From contig NZ_PGCK01000010.1 of NCBI RefSeq assembly GCF_021023085.1, positions 62,001 through 126,000 of the forward strand: a stretch of 64,000 nt of DNA, written 5' to 3'. The stretch comes from Methanooceanicella nereidis. GTDB lineage: Archaea > Halobacteriota > Methanocellia > Methanocellales > Methanocellaceae. The position numbers and the translations under genes were made by a program. Shown one piece after another: positions 36,436 to 45,268 of this stretch (the first letter of the stretch is position 1; every line of letters starts with the position of its first letter). Below the pieces are notes generated by a model. That model had not been told where the DNA came from. It worked only from the letters and a program-made list of their open reading frames with translations, and did no database searches.

Positions 36436-37292
36436 ATCCGGGTCCCCATTGACTTTTTCTTATATGCGACATATATGGCAATATTGAGCGCCATGATTAT
36501 GACCATCAAAACAGCCCCTACGGCGAATAGAGCCTGCTGGTGCTCACCGGCGGCATAGCCCCATTCCAGCGCGATCACGGCAGTGAGCGGTTCCACAGGG
36601 CTCAGGATGGAGTCCGGTATCATCGCCACATTACCGCTTACCATCAGGACAGCCATGGTCTCTCCGATAGCCCTGCCCATTCCCAGTACGGCGCTTGCGA
36701 TTATGCCCGATTTCGCAGTGGGGACGACTATCCCCGATATCATCTGCCATTTTGTCGCGCCAAGGGCTAGCGAGCTTTCTCTTAATTCACGCGGTACAGC
36801 CCTGATCGCATCCTCGGATATGCTGATAATGGTCGGCAATATCATGATAGCTAAAATGACTCCGCATGCAAGCACACTTTGACCTGTCGCCGCTCCGAGA
36901 TAGTTCATGATCAGCGGTACGATTATGATAAGGCCGAAAAACCCGTATATGACTGATGGTATGCCTGCCAGTGTCTCGATCGCAGGCCTGATAGTGTTCC
37001 TGACACCCGGAGGGGCCACCTCCGATATCAATAATGCGCAACCGAGGCCCAGCGGAAAGCCCAGGATAAGCGCCAGGACAGTTACTGCGACAGTCCCGAT
37101 TATCATGGGAAATATGCCGTATTGATAAGGCGGCATCCAGACCGTGCCTAAAATGAAATCTATAATGCCCCCTTTCATAAGCAATGGAAGGCCGTTAGTG
37201 AGAATATAGAAGATTATTAGAAAGATCGTGATGATGGATGATAGAGCGCATAATAAAAGGCTCGACTCGATTGTTTTTTCGATGATCTTCAT
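36432..37292 (-). CDS. pstC: Phosphate ABC transporter permease PstC
   Basis: 286 residues, six membrane helices, EAA loop LGATKWQMISGIVVPTAKSGI, and the segment ETLAGIPSVIYGFFGLIII. It is the second gene of the operon, 54 bases after pstS, and forms the channel with PstA. The N terminus is slightly shorter than in many bacterial PstC proteins. Confidence 0.93.
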   Translation of the reverse strand: MKIIEKTIESSLLLCALSSIITIFLIIFYILTNGLPLLMKGGIIDFILGTVWMPPYQYGIFPMIIGTVAVTVLALILGFPLGLGCALLISEVAPPGVRNTIRPAIETLAGIPSVIYGFFGLIIIVPLIMNYLGAATGQSVLACGVILAIMILPTIISISEDAIRAVPRELRESSLALGATKWQMISGIVVPTAKSGIIASAVLGMGRAIGETMAVLMVSGNVAMIPDSILSPVEPLTAVIALEWGYAAGEHQQALFAVGAVLMVIIMALNIAIYVAYKKKSMGTRI

Positions 37293-37346
37293 AAGTTATC
37301 CCGCTTTTAGAATATTAAAATGACGGGTCAATACCCGTCAGAAAAC

Positions 37347-38225
37347 CTAATTTGGTGATACCAGATTTCCTTCCTGTAATACTGCCTGGCCTTCGGAGCC
37401 GAGAGTGAACTCGAGGAAAGCCTTTACAAGAGCGTTGGTCTCTGCGGTGTTGCCTTTTGTAACGAACAGGAACGGCCTCTGTATACTGTAGGTCTTGTCC
37501 TTAATGGTCCCTACCGAAGGTGCGATGCCATCCACCTTTAAGGCCTTTACATCGTCGCTCAGAGTGCCGAAGGAGATGTAACCTATAGCGTTAGTGTTGC
37601 CCTTGATCACAGTAGATATTTGACCGTTTGAGCCCTGCTGGATGGCAGCCATCGTAATGTTAGCCTTGCTGCCCTTTTGCATAACAAGCTCCTCGAAGGC
37701 TCCCCTTGTACCGGAACCCGCCTCTCTCGTTACCACAACTATCTGTGCATCGTTACCGCCGACGTCCTTCCAGTTAGTGATGTTGCCGGCAAATATCTCT
37801 TTGATATTATCTGTGGTCAGGTCTGATACCGGGTTAGCCTTGTTAACGATGATCGCTATACCGTCGTAAGCTATGATATGGGGTTTAAGGTCCTGTGCCT
37901 CTTCCTCGGCCTTTAGTTCCCTGGATGACATGCCCATGTCACAGGTGCCGTCAGCGGTCGCTTTGATACCGGGACCGGAGCCGATGCCCGATACGAGTAC
38001 CCTTGTGCCCCTATATTTCTCTTCAAACGCAAGCGCAAGTTCATCCGCATAGGGCTGTACGGATGTTGAACCGGTGACCTGTATCGAGCCGGATAAGGTT
38101 GGTTCGCCGGTCGCTGCCGGAGTTGGGGTTGCAGTCGGGGTCTCCTGAGTGCAGCCTAGCGCAAATGCGCTAATGCTTATGATCGCTATTGCTAGAATCG
38201 CTAATACGGATTTCTTGTTAAACAT
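37347..38225 (-). CDS. pstS: Phosphate-binding lipoprotein PstS
   Basis: 292 residues. Signal peptide and lipobox ending FALGC (Cys about residue 25), then a Thr/Pro-rich linker (TPTATPTPAATG) and the phosphate-binding domain with GSTSVQPYADEL, GSGPGIKA and the TREAGSGTRGAFEE motif. I set the start at ATG 38225, eight bases after an AAGGTGA site; the GTG at 38237 lies inside that site. First gene of pstSCAB-phoU; its upstream region holds the motif shared with the regulator gene. Confidence 0.93.
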   Translation of the reverse strand: MFNKKSVLAILAIAIISISAFALGCTQETPTATPTPAATGEPTLSGSIQVTGSTSVQPYADELALAFEEKYRGTRVLVSGIGSGPGIKATADGTCDMGMSSRELKAEEEAQDLKPHIIAYDGIAIIVNKANPVSDLTTDNIKEIFAGNITNWKDVGGNDAQIVVVTREAGSGTRGAFEELVMQKGSKANITMAAIQQGSNGQISTVIKGNTNAIGYISFGTLSDDVKALKVDGIAPSVGTIKDKTYSIQRPFLFVTKGNTAETNALVKAFLEFTLGSEGQAVLQEGNLVSPN

Positions 38226-38243
38226 TAGATTGTTCACCTTATG

Positions 38244-38490
38244 GCATACCTACCCGCATATGATGTTAAACATAACCTATGTTACATCAGTAGTGATATA
38301 TAGAATATATAGTCCAAAATTGGATATTTAGTAATATTGGGTTAAAATAAGCGAAACAGGGTTATAGGCCCTATAAATTTAAAAATAGAGTTCTATTATA
38401 AAATATAGATAAGATTTTTTATGTAAGAATACACTGCCGATCTTAATGATTATATGATTTACAAAGAACTTTAAAAATTAGTTTAAGGGA
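38244..38490. promoter_or_regulatory. pst promoter region
   Basis: AT-rich region upstream of pstS with no gene. At 38296-38313 (read on the minus strand) lies ACTATATATTCTATATAT, matching the motif before the AbrB-PhoU gene. Confidence 0.4.
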
Positions 38491-38643
38491 TTAAGCCCTT
38501 ACAACATTATCCATTACTTTGACCGGCCTGACATTGCAGTCGATCTCGCCTTTGCGGCACTGATACCAAAAAACACAGTCCATGCATATGCTGCTGAATC
38601 GGGATTTTTTAGCATCGCTGCCATTCATTAATTTATTTTCCAT
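38491..38643 (-). CDS. 50-residue Cys-rich protein in the phosphate locus
   Basis: A short gene from ATG 38643 with an AGGTGA site seven bases upstream, ending at TAA 38491. It encodes four Cys as C20-x2-C23-x5-C29-x6-C36 in CMDCVFWYQCRKGEIDC, a spacing that could bind zinc or an iron-sulfur cluster; the N terminus is polar and the C terminus amphipathic. It lies between pstS and the AbrB-PhoU regulator on the same strand, and its upstream region carries the ACTATATAGA half-motif. The good ribosome binding site and the Cys pattern argue for a real gene. No family recognised. Confidence 0.6.
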   Translation of the reverse strand: MENKLMNGSDAKKSRFSSICMDCVFWYQCRKGEIDCNVRPVKVMDNVVRA

Positions 38644-38712
38644 TATTTCACCTTTTATGATAATGAGTATAGTAAGTGATCATATATAAATTAGCATGAT
38701 AAATTATATAGC

Positions 38713-38725
38713 ACTATATAGAAAT
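38713..38725 (-). promoter_or_regulatory. ACTATATAGA half-motif before the Cys-rich gene
   Basis: ACTATATAGAAAT at 38713-38725 repeats the left half of the motif found before the AbrB-PhoU gene and pstS. It lies about 70 bases upstream of the small gene. Confidence 0.35.
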
Positions 38726-38743
38726 TAAAAATAAGTGTCAACT

Positions 38744-39748
38744 CTATTTAGAGTTGGCCGTCGATACGGCAGAGTTTATAGCGATCTCGGAGATATTACA
38801 GCCATAATCGCATATCCTGTCCAGACTGTCGAGAATAATGCCGATAGGCATCGATACTTCCGAGCTGAGGTTCAGGACGGACTCGTCTATGACACGTATC
38901 TTTTCCGTCAGTTCGGTACGCCTCAGGAAGGTCGAGTTCGCAAGAGTGATGTTTTTCTTCATTAGCGCTTCCATCGAATCTTCGACTATCTTCATACAAA
39001 GCTTATTCGCTTCATCGATCCTGTCGATGACATCCTGCGGCACTTCCATTTCCCCGATCTGTATGACCATGTTGCATATCTTGTTCGCGTGGTCCCCTAT
39101 CCTCTCAAAAGGATATGCCGCAAGCCTCAGGTCAAGGTGCTCTTCCATGGTCATATCGAATTTATCCGCTATGGATATATCCCTCATGACCATCCGGAAC
39201 TGTTTAGAGACAAGAAGATACAGTTTATCCACTTCGCTATCCCTGTCCGCCACGTCCTTCGCGAGGTCGAAGTCCTTCTCCTTAAGGGCAGTTATCGCGT
39301 TCTCCTGCATGGAGCTTGTTATCATGAACATTCTTTTTATGCTCTTTTTAACTGATAGTTCGGCAGGATTAAGGATGTCCTGTAGCACGATCTTATCGGA
39401 CGTTTCCTCGATGATCTCAGGGCCGATCAGCATATTGACGGTCTTCCTGACGGTGTCGCGCTGTCTCGATAAGATCTTGGCAGATTTTAGCTCTATTGAA
39501 GTGAAACCGGCTATATAGGCTGCTATGATCTCCCTGATCAGGTTATCGCCATCTTTATTCTCGATATAGATGGTCTTGGAATGATGCACTTCCGGCGCAT
39601 TCTTGGTGCGTATCGATAGCGAGCCGTCTGACTGAGGCACCAGAGAGACTTCATCGCCACCCTTTAAATTCACCTTGTTAGCCCATGACTTGGGAAGAGA
39701 TACAATGAGTGTTGTTCCGCCTGTGATCTGAACCTTACGAGTTTCCAT
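38744..39748 (-). CDS. AbrB-PhoU fusion, phosphate-responsive transcription regulator
   Basis: 334 residues. The N-terminal 45 residues are a SpoVT/AbrB DNA-binding domain (RKVQITGGTTLIVSLPKSWA). The rest is a double PhoU helical bundle (e.g. ERIGDHANKICNMVI). Archaeal proteins of this design are thought to regulate phosphate genes. I chose ATG 39748, with an AGGGG site six bases upstream, over the frame start 39784. It is upstream of the pst operon, on the same strand, with its own promoter. It may bind the shared ACTATATA motif and so control itself, the Cys-rich gene and pst. Confidence 0.85.
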   Translation of the reverse strand: METRKVQITGGTTLIVSLPKSWANKVNLKGGDEVSLVPQSDGSLSIRTKNAPEVHHSKTIYIENKDGDNLIREIIAAYIAGFTSIELKSAKILSRQRDTVRKTVNMLIGPEIIEETSDKIVLQDILNPAELSVKKSIKRMFMITSSMQENAITALKEKDFDLAKDVADRDSEVDKLYLLVSKQFRMVMRDISIADKFDMTMEEHLDLRLAAYPFERIGDHANKICNMVIQIGEMEVPQDVIDRIDEANKLCMKIVEDSMEALMKKNITLANSTFLRRTELTEKIRVIDESVLNLSSEVSMPIGIILDSLDRICDYGCNISEIAINSAVSTANSK

Positions 39749-39840
39749 ATTTTTCCCCTGTATAAACGGTAACATTATTTTCAATAGCCCCTCATATTTA
39801 ACCTGTCATATCTATAGCCATGGTATGTATGATATATACC

Positions 39841-39858
39841 ACTATATAGAGTATATAT
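39841..39858 (-). promoter_or_regulatory. ACTATATAnnnTATATAT motif before the AbrB-PhoU gene
   Basis: ACTATATAGAGTATATAT at 39841-39858, about 93 bases before ATG 39748. The same pattern is present before pstS at 38296-38313 in the opposite orientation. It could be an operator; overlap with TATA-box sequence is an alternative explanation. Confidence 0.4.
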
Positions 39859-40068
39859 AATTAAAATATTTTATGATTAAATACGAATTATATACAATAT
39901 CCTGACACAATATAATGTAACAAAATAGATATATTGATATAAATATATATTTAAACAATAATAAGCTATTTCAACAAGTTTTTCATAGACATAAGAAAAG
40001 TATTTACTCGTATCGAAATGTACGAAAGATACATATCACATGTGCGATACTGAGTTCAAAGAGGGAAT

Positions 40069-40830
40069 ATGCCAGCTAAAAAGAGAGACTTCTTTTATAA
40101 TAAGGCCAAGCAAATGGGATACCGTTCGAGAGCCTCATTCAAATTACAATACATAAATGAAAGATATGAGATCATCAAGGAAGGGGACACCGTCGTAGAT
40201 CTGGGAGCCGCCCCAGGAGGATGGTTACAGGTAGCAAAAGAGATCTCCGGCGGGACAGTGATCGGCGTCGACCTGCAAAAGATAGAGCCCATTGAAGGAG
40301 TTACAACTATCAAAGGAGACATGACAGCACCCGCGACACAGGAGAAGATATTCGCGCTCGTGGACAGGGTAGACGCGGTCATATGCGATGCCGCCCCCAA
40401 CGTTTCCGGAAACTGGGCGCTTGACCATGGCAGGTCAATAGACCTCGGAAAAGTCGCGCTTGATGTAGCGGCTAAGCTATTATCGCCGGGCGGTAATTTT
40501 GTCGTCAAGATATTTCAGGGGGACATGTACGACATGTACCTGAATCTTGTTAGAAAGAACTTCGCATTCGTGACATCATACAAATCCGAAGCCTCTAGAA
40601 AACAAAGCGCAGAGATTTACGTTATTGGAAAAGGCTTCCTGACGGCGCCTGTGAAAAAAGGTCAGGTAATGGAAGTAGTGATCGAGGATGTTGGCAAGTC
40701 CGGAGACGGTATCGCAAGAGTGGAAGATTTTGTTATCTTCGTAAAAGACGCTAGGAAAGGGCAAAAAGCGAAAATTAAGATTGACGACGTTAAGGAAAAA
40801 TTCGCTTTTGCGAAGGTACTATCGGAATGA
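40069..40830 (+). CDS. rlmE: 23S rRNA 2'-O-ribose methyltransferase with TRAM domain
   Basis: 253 residues. RrmJ/FtsJ fold with DLGAAPGGW (SAM binding, about residues 44-52), CDAAPNVSGNWALDHGRS, and the K-D-K-E tetrad region (VVKIFQGD, KSEASRKQSAEIYVIG). Residues about 195-253 are a TRAM RNA-binding domain, usual in archaeal homologues. It methylates the ribose of a uridine in the large-subunit rRNA. The AT-rich region before it (39860-40068) holds the promoter. Its stop codon lies in a terminator hairpin. Confidence 0.9.
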   Translation: MPAKKRDFFYNKAKQMGYRSRASFKLQYINERYEIIKEGDTVVDLGAAPGGWLQVAKEISGGTVIGVDLQKIEPIEGVTTIKGDMTAPATQEKIFALVDRVDAVICDAAPNVSGNWALDHGRSIDLGKVALDVAAKLLSPGGNFVVKIFQGDMYDMYLNLVRKNFAFVTSYKSEASRKQSAEIYVIGKGFLTAPVKKGQVMEVVIEDVGKSGDGIARVEDFVIFVKDARKGQKAKIKIDDVKEKFAFAKVLSE

Positions 40831-40850
40831 TCAAATATCATTCTTTTTCT
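40825..40850 (+). terminator. Terminator hairpin containing the rlmE stop codon
   Basis: GAATGAT (40825-40831) pairs with ATCATTC (40837-40843) over a five-base loop, followed by TTTTTCTT. The stop TGA (40828-40830) is in the stem. Confidence 0.65.
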
Positions 40851-40903
40851 TCCGTTTAAAATGATATATGATCCCGGTTTTTACTGGATCTTTTATGTTC
40901 AAT

Positions 40904-41130
40904 GATGAACACGAAGGCTACTAAGTGCTCGAAGTACCAGCATTTTTCACCGCCAGAGGCGCAGTGGGCACCAGGGTTCACAAAGGATGTTTTTAATGGT
41001 AGAGGCATCTTTTAAAAAAAAAATTGTGTTCCTTTCTCGCCTTCGTGCGCTTAGTGGTGAAAAATGGTGGTACTTCTAGCCCTTAGAGCGCTATGTGGTG
41101 AGAAACCGTGCCCTTAGTAGCCTTCATGTT
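40904..41130. repeat. Dispersed palindromic element C
   Basis: A diverged copy. The outer end AACACGAAGGCTACTAAG is inverted at 41104-41130 (CTTAGTAGCCTTCATGTT). The core has CACAAAGGATG, an A-rich centre and GCCTTCGTGCGCTTAGTGG. It occupies most of the 359-base gap between rlmE and dedA. Confidence 0.75.
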
Positions 41131-41189
41131 GATCTTGATAATATATTAATATACACGGGAGACTTTACATGCACGCCACTAAGTTCCTT

Positions 41190-41825
41190 TTATCTTGTCC
41201 CCATAATGGCATCCATGCTTTCTTTTTTATAGAACGCTTTATAGCCAGCGTATAGAACGAACAGCACGACACCCAGGACAATGGCTATATCAAGATATAT
41301 CCAGTAGTCTTCCAGCCTCTTCCAGTTTTCGCCAAGAAGTATTCCCGCATAGGCTAAAGCGTAGCACCAGGGTATCGATCCGACAAATGAATAAACGGAA
41401 AATTTTTTAAAGTCCATTCTTGCTATGCCAGCCGGAAGAGAGATGAAAGTGCGTATGACGGGCAATAGCCTCGCAATGAAAACGGCCTTGCCGCCGTATC
41501 TCTCGAACCATCTGTCAGCAATGACCATCTTATCACTAGAAATGAGGACATACTTCCCGTATTTTTCCAGGATCGGCCTGCCGCCATAGTATCCCACGGC
41601 ATAGGATAACACCGACCCGATAAGACACCCGACGCTTCCTGCAAGCCCGACAAGGAAAAAGTCCAGGTCGCCCCTTTGTGCGGCGAACCCACCAAAAGGC
41701 ATTACGATCTCGCTCGGGACGGGCATACATGCGCTTTCCAGCGTCATCAGGAACACTATGCCAAGATAGCCGATCTGCGTAATAATGTCAGTGATATAAA
41801 GTGATAAGAATTCGAATAAGACCAA
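41190..41825 (-). CDS. DedA-family membrane protein
   Basis: 211 residues, with four or five membrane helices and the DedA signatures ESACMPVPSEIVMPFGGFAA (residues about 30-49), FIARLLPVIRTFISLPAGIARM and the final helix. DedA proteins are flippases or transporters for lipid carriers such as undecaprenyl or polyprenyl phosphate. It stands alone, divergent from the mch paralogue. Confidence 0.88.
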   Translation of the reverse strand: MVLFEFLSLYITDIITQIGYLGIVFLMTLESACMPVPSEIVMPFGGFAAQRGDLDFFLVGLAGSVGCLIGSVLSYAVGYYGGRPILEKYGKYVLISSDKMVIADRWFERYGGKAVFIARLLPVIRTFISLPAGIARMDFKKFSVYSFVGSIPWCYALAYAGILLGENWKRLEDYWIYLDIAIVLGVVLFVLYAGYKAFYKKESMDAIMGTR

Positions 41826-41963
41826 GGCCAGACCCCTTAATATATTTACCGTATTTATATTATTACTGTATAAATGTTTCTAATATCAGCGCCTATATAT
41901 CCTATTCACATTTGACATATATTTTTTGTATGTTTTAGTATGCGAAATGCTTTTATGTTATCT

Positions 41964-42007
41964 GATAAGGATTTGTATAGTTAGGATAATCTAAACTATC
42001 GCTTATC
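41964..42007 (+). promoter_or_regulatory. Two-tier hairpin in the leader of the mch paralogue
   Basis: GATAAG (41964-41969) can pair with CTTATC (42002-42007), and inside it ATAGTTAG (41977-41984) with CTAAACTAT (41991-41999, one bulged A) over a six-base loop. It lies 33 bases before the start codon; it may be an operator or an RNA element. Confidence 0.35.
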
Positions 42008-42039
42008 CATATCATAAGAAAAGAGGCAGGAAGTCGAAA

Positions 42040-42987
42040 ATGATCTCCATAAACGATAACGTGACAAGGTATATTGATGAGATACTTGACAGGGAAGAAG
42101 AGCTGAACGTAAAGTCATATTATCTTGAGAACCAGGCCACGGTCATCGATTGTGGAGTCAATGCGGTCGGCAGCATAGGCGCCGGCATACTATATGCAAT
42201 GGTAAGCCTGGGCGGCTTCGGCAAAATATCAATGGTCCCGGGCATCATCGATGACTATTACCTGCATTTCTCGCAAGTCTACATAGACAGCCCATACCTT
42301 GCGTGCCTGGGGTCCCAGAAGCCTGCGTGGAAATTAAAGATAGAAGGCTACACCGGCACGGCTTTTGGTCCGGCAAGAGCGATATCCCAAAAGCCTAAGG
42401 CGTTATATTCGGCGATAGATTATACTGATGATTCCGAGACGGCCATCATAAACATCGAATCACAGGCTTTGCCGGGAGAGAAAGAGATAGATTTCATAGC
42501 AAAGCAATGCTCGACAGACCCGGAATGTGTAGTGGCGCTGGTTGCTAAGCCCAACTCAATAGCAGGCTCGATCGTTAACAGCACGCGCACCGTGGAATGG
42601 GTATTGAACAGGCTGTACCAGCTGGGATATGATACGAGAAATATCACGTCAGCTTCAAGCGCCACGCCTATCGCCCCGGTAATGAGCGGCGAGCAGGAAT
42701 CAATGGGCGTATCCTTCGACAGCATTGCATATTACGGTATGGCATTTTTATATGCAAAATGCCAGGATGAACGTTTCAAAGACGCGGTCTCAGCGTCATC
42801 AAAGAACTACGGTAAGGGCTTTTTATCGATAATGAAAGAATCGCAGGGAGATTACTCGAAGGTCGATCCGGCGATGTTCACAACGGCCAGGCTCACGGTC
42901 AACGGCCTTGAGGACGGTATCACGAAAGGATATGGTAAACTGAACCCGTCAATGCTGATGACCTCATATGGCTTGAAGAATATTTAA
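42040..42987 (+). CDS. Divergent methenyl-H4MPT cyclohydrolase paralogue
   Basis: 315 residues, aligned along its whole length with the canonical Mch at 58711. It starts MISIND like Mch and keeps FGPARAI, VALVAKPNS and the Arg-x-x-Glu pair (RTVE) that corresponds to the catalytic Arg183/Glu186 of the Archaeoglobus enzyme. Other parts differ, for example VNAVGSIGAGILYAMVSLG and SATPIAP in place of SVPVPPV. Mch interconverts methenyl- and formyl-tetrahydromethanopterin. The paralogue may act on another pterin or under other conditions. It has its own leader with a hairpin and an AGGCAGGAAG binding site. Confidence 0.82.
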   Translation: MISINDNVTRYIDEILDREEELNVKSYYLENQATVIDCGVNAVGSIGAGILYAMVSLGGFGKISMVPGIIDDYYLHFSQVYIDSPYLACLGSQKPAWKLKIEGYTGTAFGPARAISQKPKALYSAIDYTDDSETAIINIESQALPGEKEIDFIAKQCSTDPECVVALVAKPNSIAGSIVNSTRTVEWVLNRLYQLGYDTRNITSASSATPIAPVMSGEQESMGVSFDSIAYYGMAFLYAKCQDERFKDAVSASSKNYGKGFLSIMKESQGDYSKVDPAMFTTARLTVNGLEDGITKGYGKLNPSMLMTSYGLKNI

Positions 42988-43162
42988 GACACATACCTTT
43001 TTTATGAAGTGTTCCGGGAACCGGATGCATGATCTACTAACTGCAGTGTATCTTAAATCCTTAATTTTATAATGAGAATTTATCATGGCCACGTTTTTAT
43101 TCCAAAGACGCAACGTTCTTAGTGGTGTATCCCTTAAATTCATTGTTTAGCATATCTTTATA
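42988..43162. other. Intergenic, no gene; remnants of repeat sequence
   Basis: GACGCAACGTTCTTAGTGGTG near 43108-43128 resembles a decayed arm of the dispersed palindromic family. Nothing else seen. Confidence 0.35.
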
Positions 43163-43386
43163 CCATAATCACAAAGGGCTCGAAGGAACACCAAACTGCC
43201 AACCACAAAGCGCACAAAGGCGACAAAGGAACACAAAGGACTTCCTTTAGAAGATTAACATATGCTAAAAAAATTTGTGTACCTTATTCGCCTTCGTGCG
43301 CTTTGTGGTTAAAAAAATAGTGGACCTTAGAGCCCTTCGTGCGCTTAGTGGTAAAAAACCGTAGTCTCGGTTGCCTTTGTGTTTAG
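43163..43386. repeat. Dispersed palindromic element D
   Basis: A well-kept copy: left arm AACCACAAAGCGCACAAAGG (43201-43220), centre CACAAAGGACTTCCTTTAGA, an A-rich stretch, then GTGTACCTTATTCGCCTTCG and CGCTTTGTGGTT. Outer flanks are a second inverted pair. Confidence 0.85.
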
Positions 43387-43559
43387 ATTGATTTATGAGG
43401 AACTGATATTTGTATAAAGAGCTTACGGGACAGAGCCCTAAAAACTCGGCGTGTCTTTAAAAAAGAGTGGAGCCTTTCAGATTAAAATGCATCATATTCA
43501 CGTAAAACATTAATAAAAACGCTCCGCATTAAGAAAAGAATTTAAAATTTATACGAAGA

Positions 43560-43583
43560 GCCGGACACTGGATGATGCCCGGC
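43560..43583 (-). terminator. Terminator downstream of the ATP-sulfurylase-like gene
   Basis: GCCGG (43560-43564) pairs with CCGGC (43579-43583), extended by two further pairs after one mismatch. On the minus strand it lies 12 bases after the stop. Confidence 0.5.
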
Positions 43584-43594
43584 CTTTTAATACC

Positions 43595-45268
43595 TTAATG
43601 GTATTCTTCGTATTTTAGCGGATTCCAGATAATCTTCTTAGAGTCCAGGCGTGAGTTCGGCAGGTTCTCATAGACATGCTTTGCAGATTCGAGTTCCTTT
43701 TCTGCCTCCTCTTTGCTCTGGAACATTCTGTTATCAGCGCTCGGGTCAGCTGTCTTCACTTTTTCCTCGAGGGCTTTAATAAGGCTGAGCTGCCTCTCGC
43801 GGGCATACTCGTCCCCGTCCAGGATCCATTGTGGCGCCAGGTCTCTCCTGACGTCGCCGAAGTATTCGACCTCGCGGGCTATGTCACGAAGTATCCTTTC
43901 GGAGTTCTCCCTGACATCCATAAGGGCCTTCTCAACGTCCTCTATGGTGAGGTCTTCCCAGCTCAGGGGCTTATCCCTTAGCTGTCCTCCCAGCCTCTTG
44001 GCGACCAGATAGAACGGGAACATCTTCTTTATGATAGAGCCTACTGGATAAATGGACCCTCCGTTCTCGTCAAGACCCTTAGGCTGAACGCCCTGCATCG
44101 CTATTCTGGCGACCTCGGGCCTGACGACCTCCTTCGGAGGCATATAGCCATATCTCATAAGTTCCCTGATCGATGTGCCGCTTATGTTTATCCTGTACTG
44201 TTTCCCGTGCGGGCAGGTATTCTCCGTCGCCGTTGTGCCGCAGCGTGTGCAGTAGAACACTTCGCTGAAGAACAGAAGATCGATGCCAAGCTCCTTTGTT
44301 CCTCCTTCGTACAGGCGGTCGAATATCGTCTGGCATTCATAGTCGCCGTAATAGCTGCCTACGCCTGCATGGTCCCTTCCTATGGCGAAGCTCGTCGCTC
44401 CGAAGTTCTTTGACACAAGCGCGTGCAGTATAGCCTCTCTCGGGCCTGCGAATATGTATGTCACACGAAGCGGGCTGATCAATGCCCTTTCTTTCGGGTA
44501 ATATTTGTTGATAAGAGTCTCGTAAGCCTGAAGCCGGTACTCGGACCGTACATACTCAGGCTTCGCCAGCTGCACCAGGGGCTGGATGAGCAGCATGTCA
44601 TTGTTCTCAAGCGCCGTGCGGTGAATGTATTCGTGGCCGCGGTGGACAGGATTGGCGCCGGTAATGAAGCCGACAACGCTCTTTGCGCCCTTTTTCTTGT
44701 AGAAGTAATCCCTGCATTCTGCCGGTGTAAGCCTGCATTTCTCAAATGCTCCCCAGTTGGCCCGGGTCATGAGCTCGACCTTTCCGGCAAGCGACCTGTC
44801 ACCCATCCTCTCATAGATGCTGCGCACTCCTGGGTGGCGCTTATCTGTCGTGCCGAAAACACACTGCGCGCGTTCCTCGCGGTCATACTCGAAGACTTCC
44901 TCGGTGATGATGCGCGCTATCGGCTCTTTATTCTTGTTGATAAGAGTAACGATGTCCCCTTTGCTGAGACCTTTCAGAACATCCTGGTTGCGTTCACCTG
45001 CGACCGCGAAAGACAGCGGTGTCGGCCATGGCGTACCGTCGGCAAGCCTGCCCGTATGTAACACAGACCTGTAGTCCTCCTGTGTGTGGAAACCATCACA
45101 TGGACTCAGGGCGCCTGTAGCTATCATCTCGATGGTGATCCATGCTTCCTCGTCTACCATGATGGTATCCTGGTTCTTAGAAAGGCTTTCCAATGCTTCT
45201 TCAAGGGCCACTTCCCTTGCCGGACCCTCCAGTATCGTATTGACAAGCTTCAGTTCTGTTCGGCTCAT
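43595..45268 (-). CDS. ATP-sulfurylase-like protein with altered sulfate site and long C-terminus
   Basis: 557 residues. PUA-like N-terminal domain, then a nucleotidyltransferase core with HRGHEY (the HxxH of the family), IGRDHAGVG, a CxxC...CxxH zinc site (CTRCGTTATENTCPHG) and ISGTSIRELM. ATP sulfurylase makes APS from ATP and sulfate. Its sulfate-binding QTRNP motif is here ITGANP: Gln and Arg are missing. A C-terminal extension of about 150 residues follows, Lys/Glu-rich and helical. No APS reductase or kinase is near. It may adenylylate another anion or act in another process; assimilatory sulfate use is less likely. Confidence 0.78.
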   Translation of the reverse strand: MSRTELKLVNTILEGPAREVALEEALESLSKNQDTIMVDEEAWITIEMIATGALSPCDGFHTQEDYRSVLHTGRLADGTPWPTPLSFAVAGERNQDVLKGLSKGDIVTLINKNKEPIARIITEEVFEYDREERAQCVFGTTDKRHPGVRSIYERMGDRSLAGKVELMTRANWGAFEKCRLTPAECRDYFYKKKGAKSVVGFITGANPVHRGHEYIHRTALENNDMLLIQPLVQLAKPEYVRSEYRLQAYETLINKYYPKERALISPLRVTYIFAGPREAILHALVSKNFGATSFAIGRDHAGVGSYYGDYECQTIFDRLYEGGTKELGIDLLFFSEVFYCTRCGTTATENTCPHGKQYRINISGTSIRELMRYGYMPPKEVVRPEVARIAMQGVQPKGLDENGGSIYPVGSIIKKMFPFYLVAKRLGGQLRDKPLSWEDLTIEDVEKALMDVRENSERILRDIAREVEYFGDVRRDLAPQWILDGDEYARERQLSLIKALEEKVKTADPSADNRMFQSKEEAEKELESAKHVYENLPNSRLDSKKIIWNPLKYEEYH

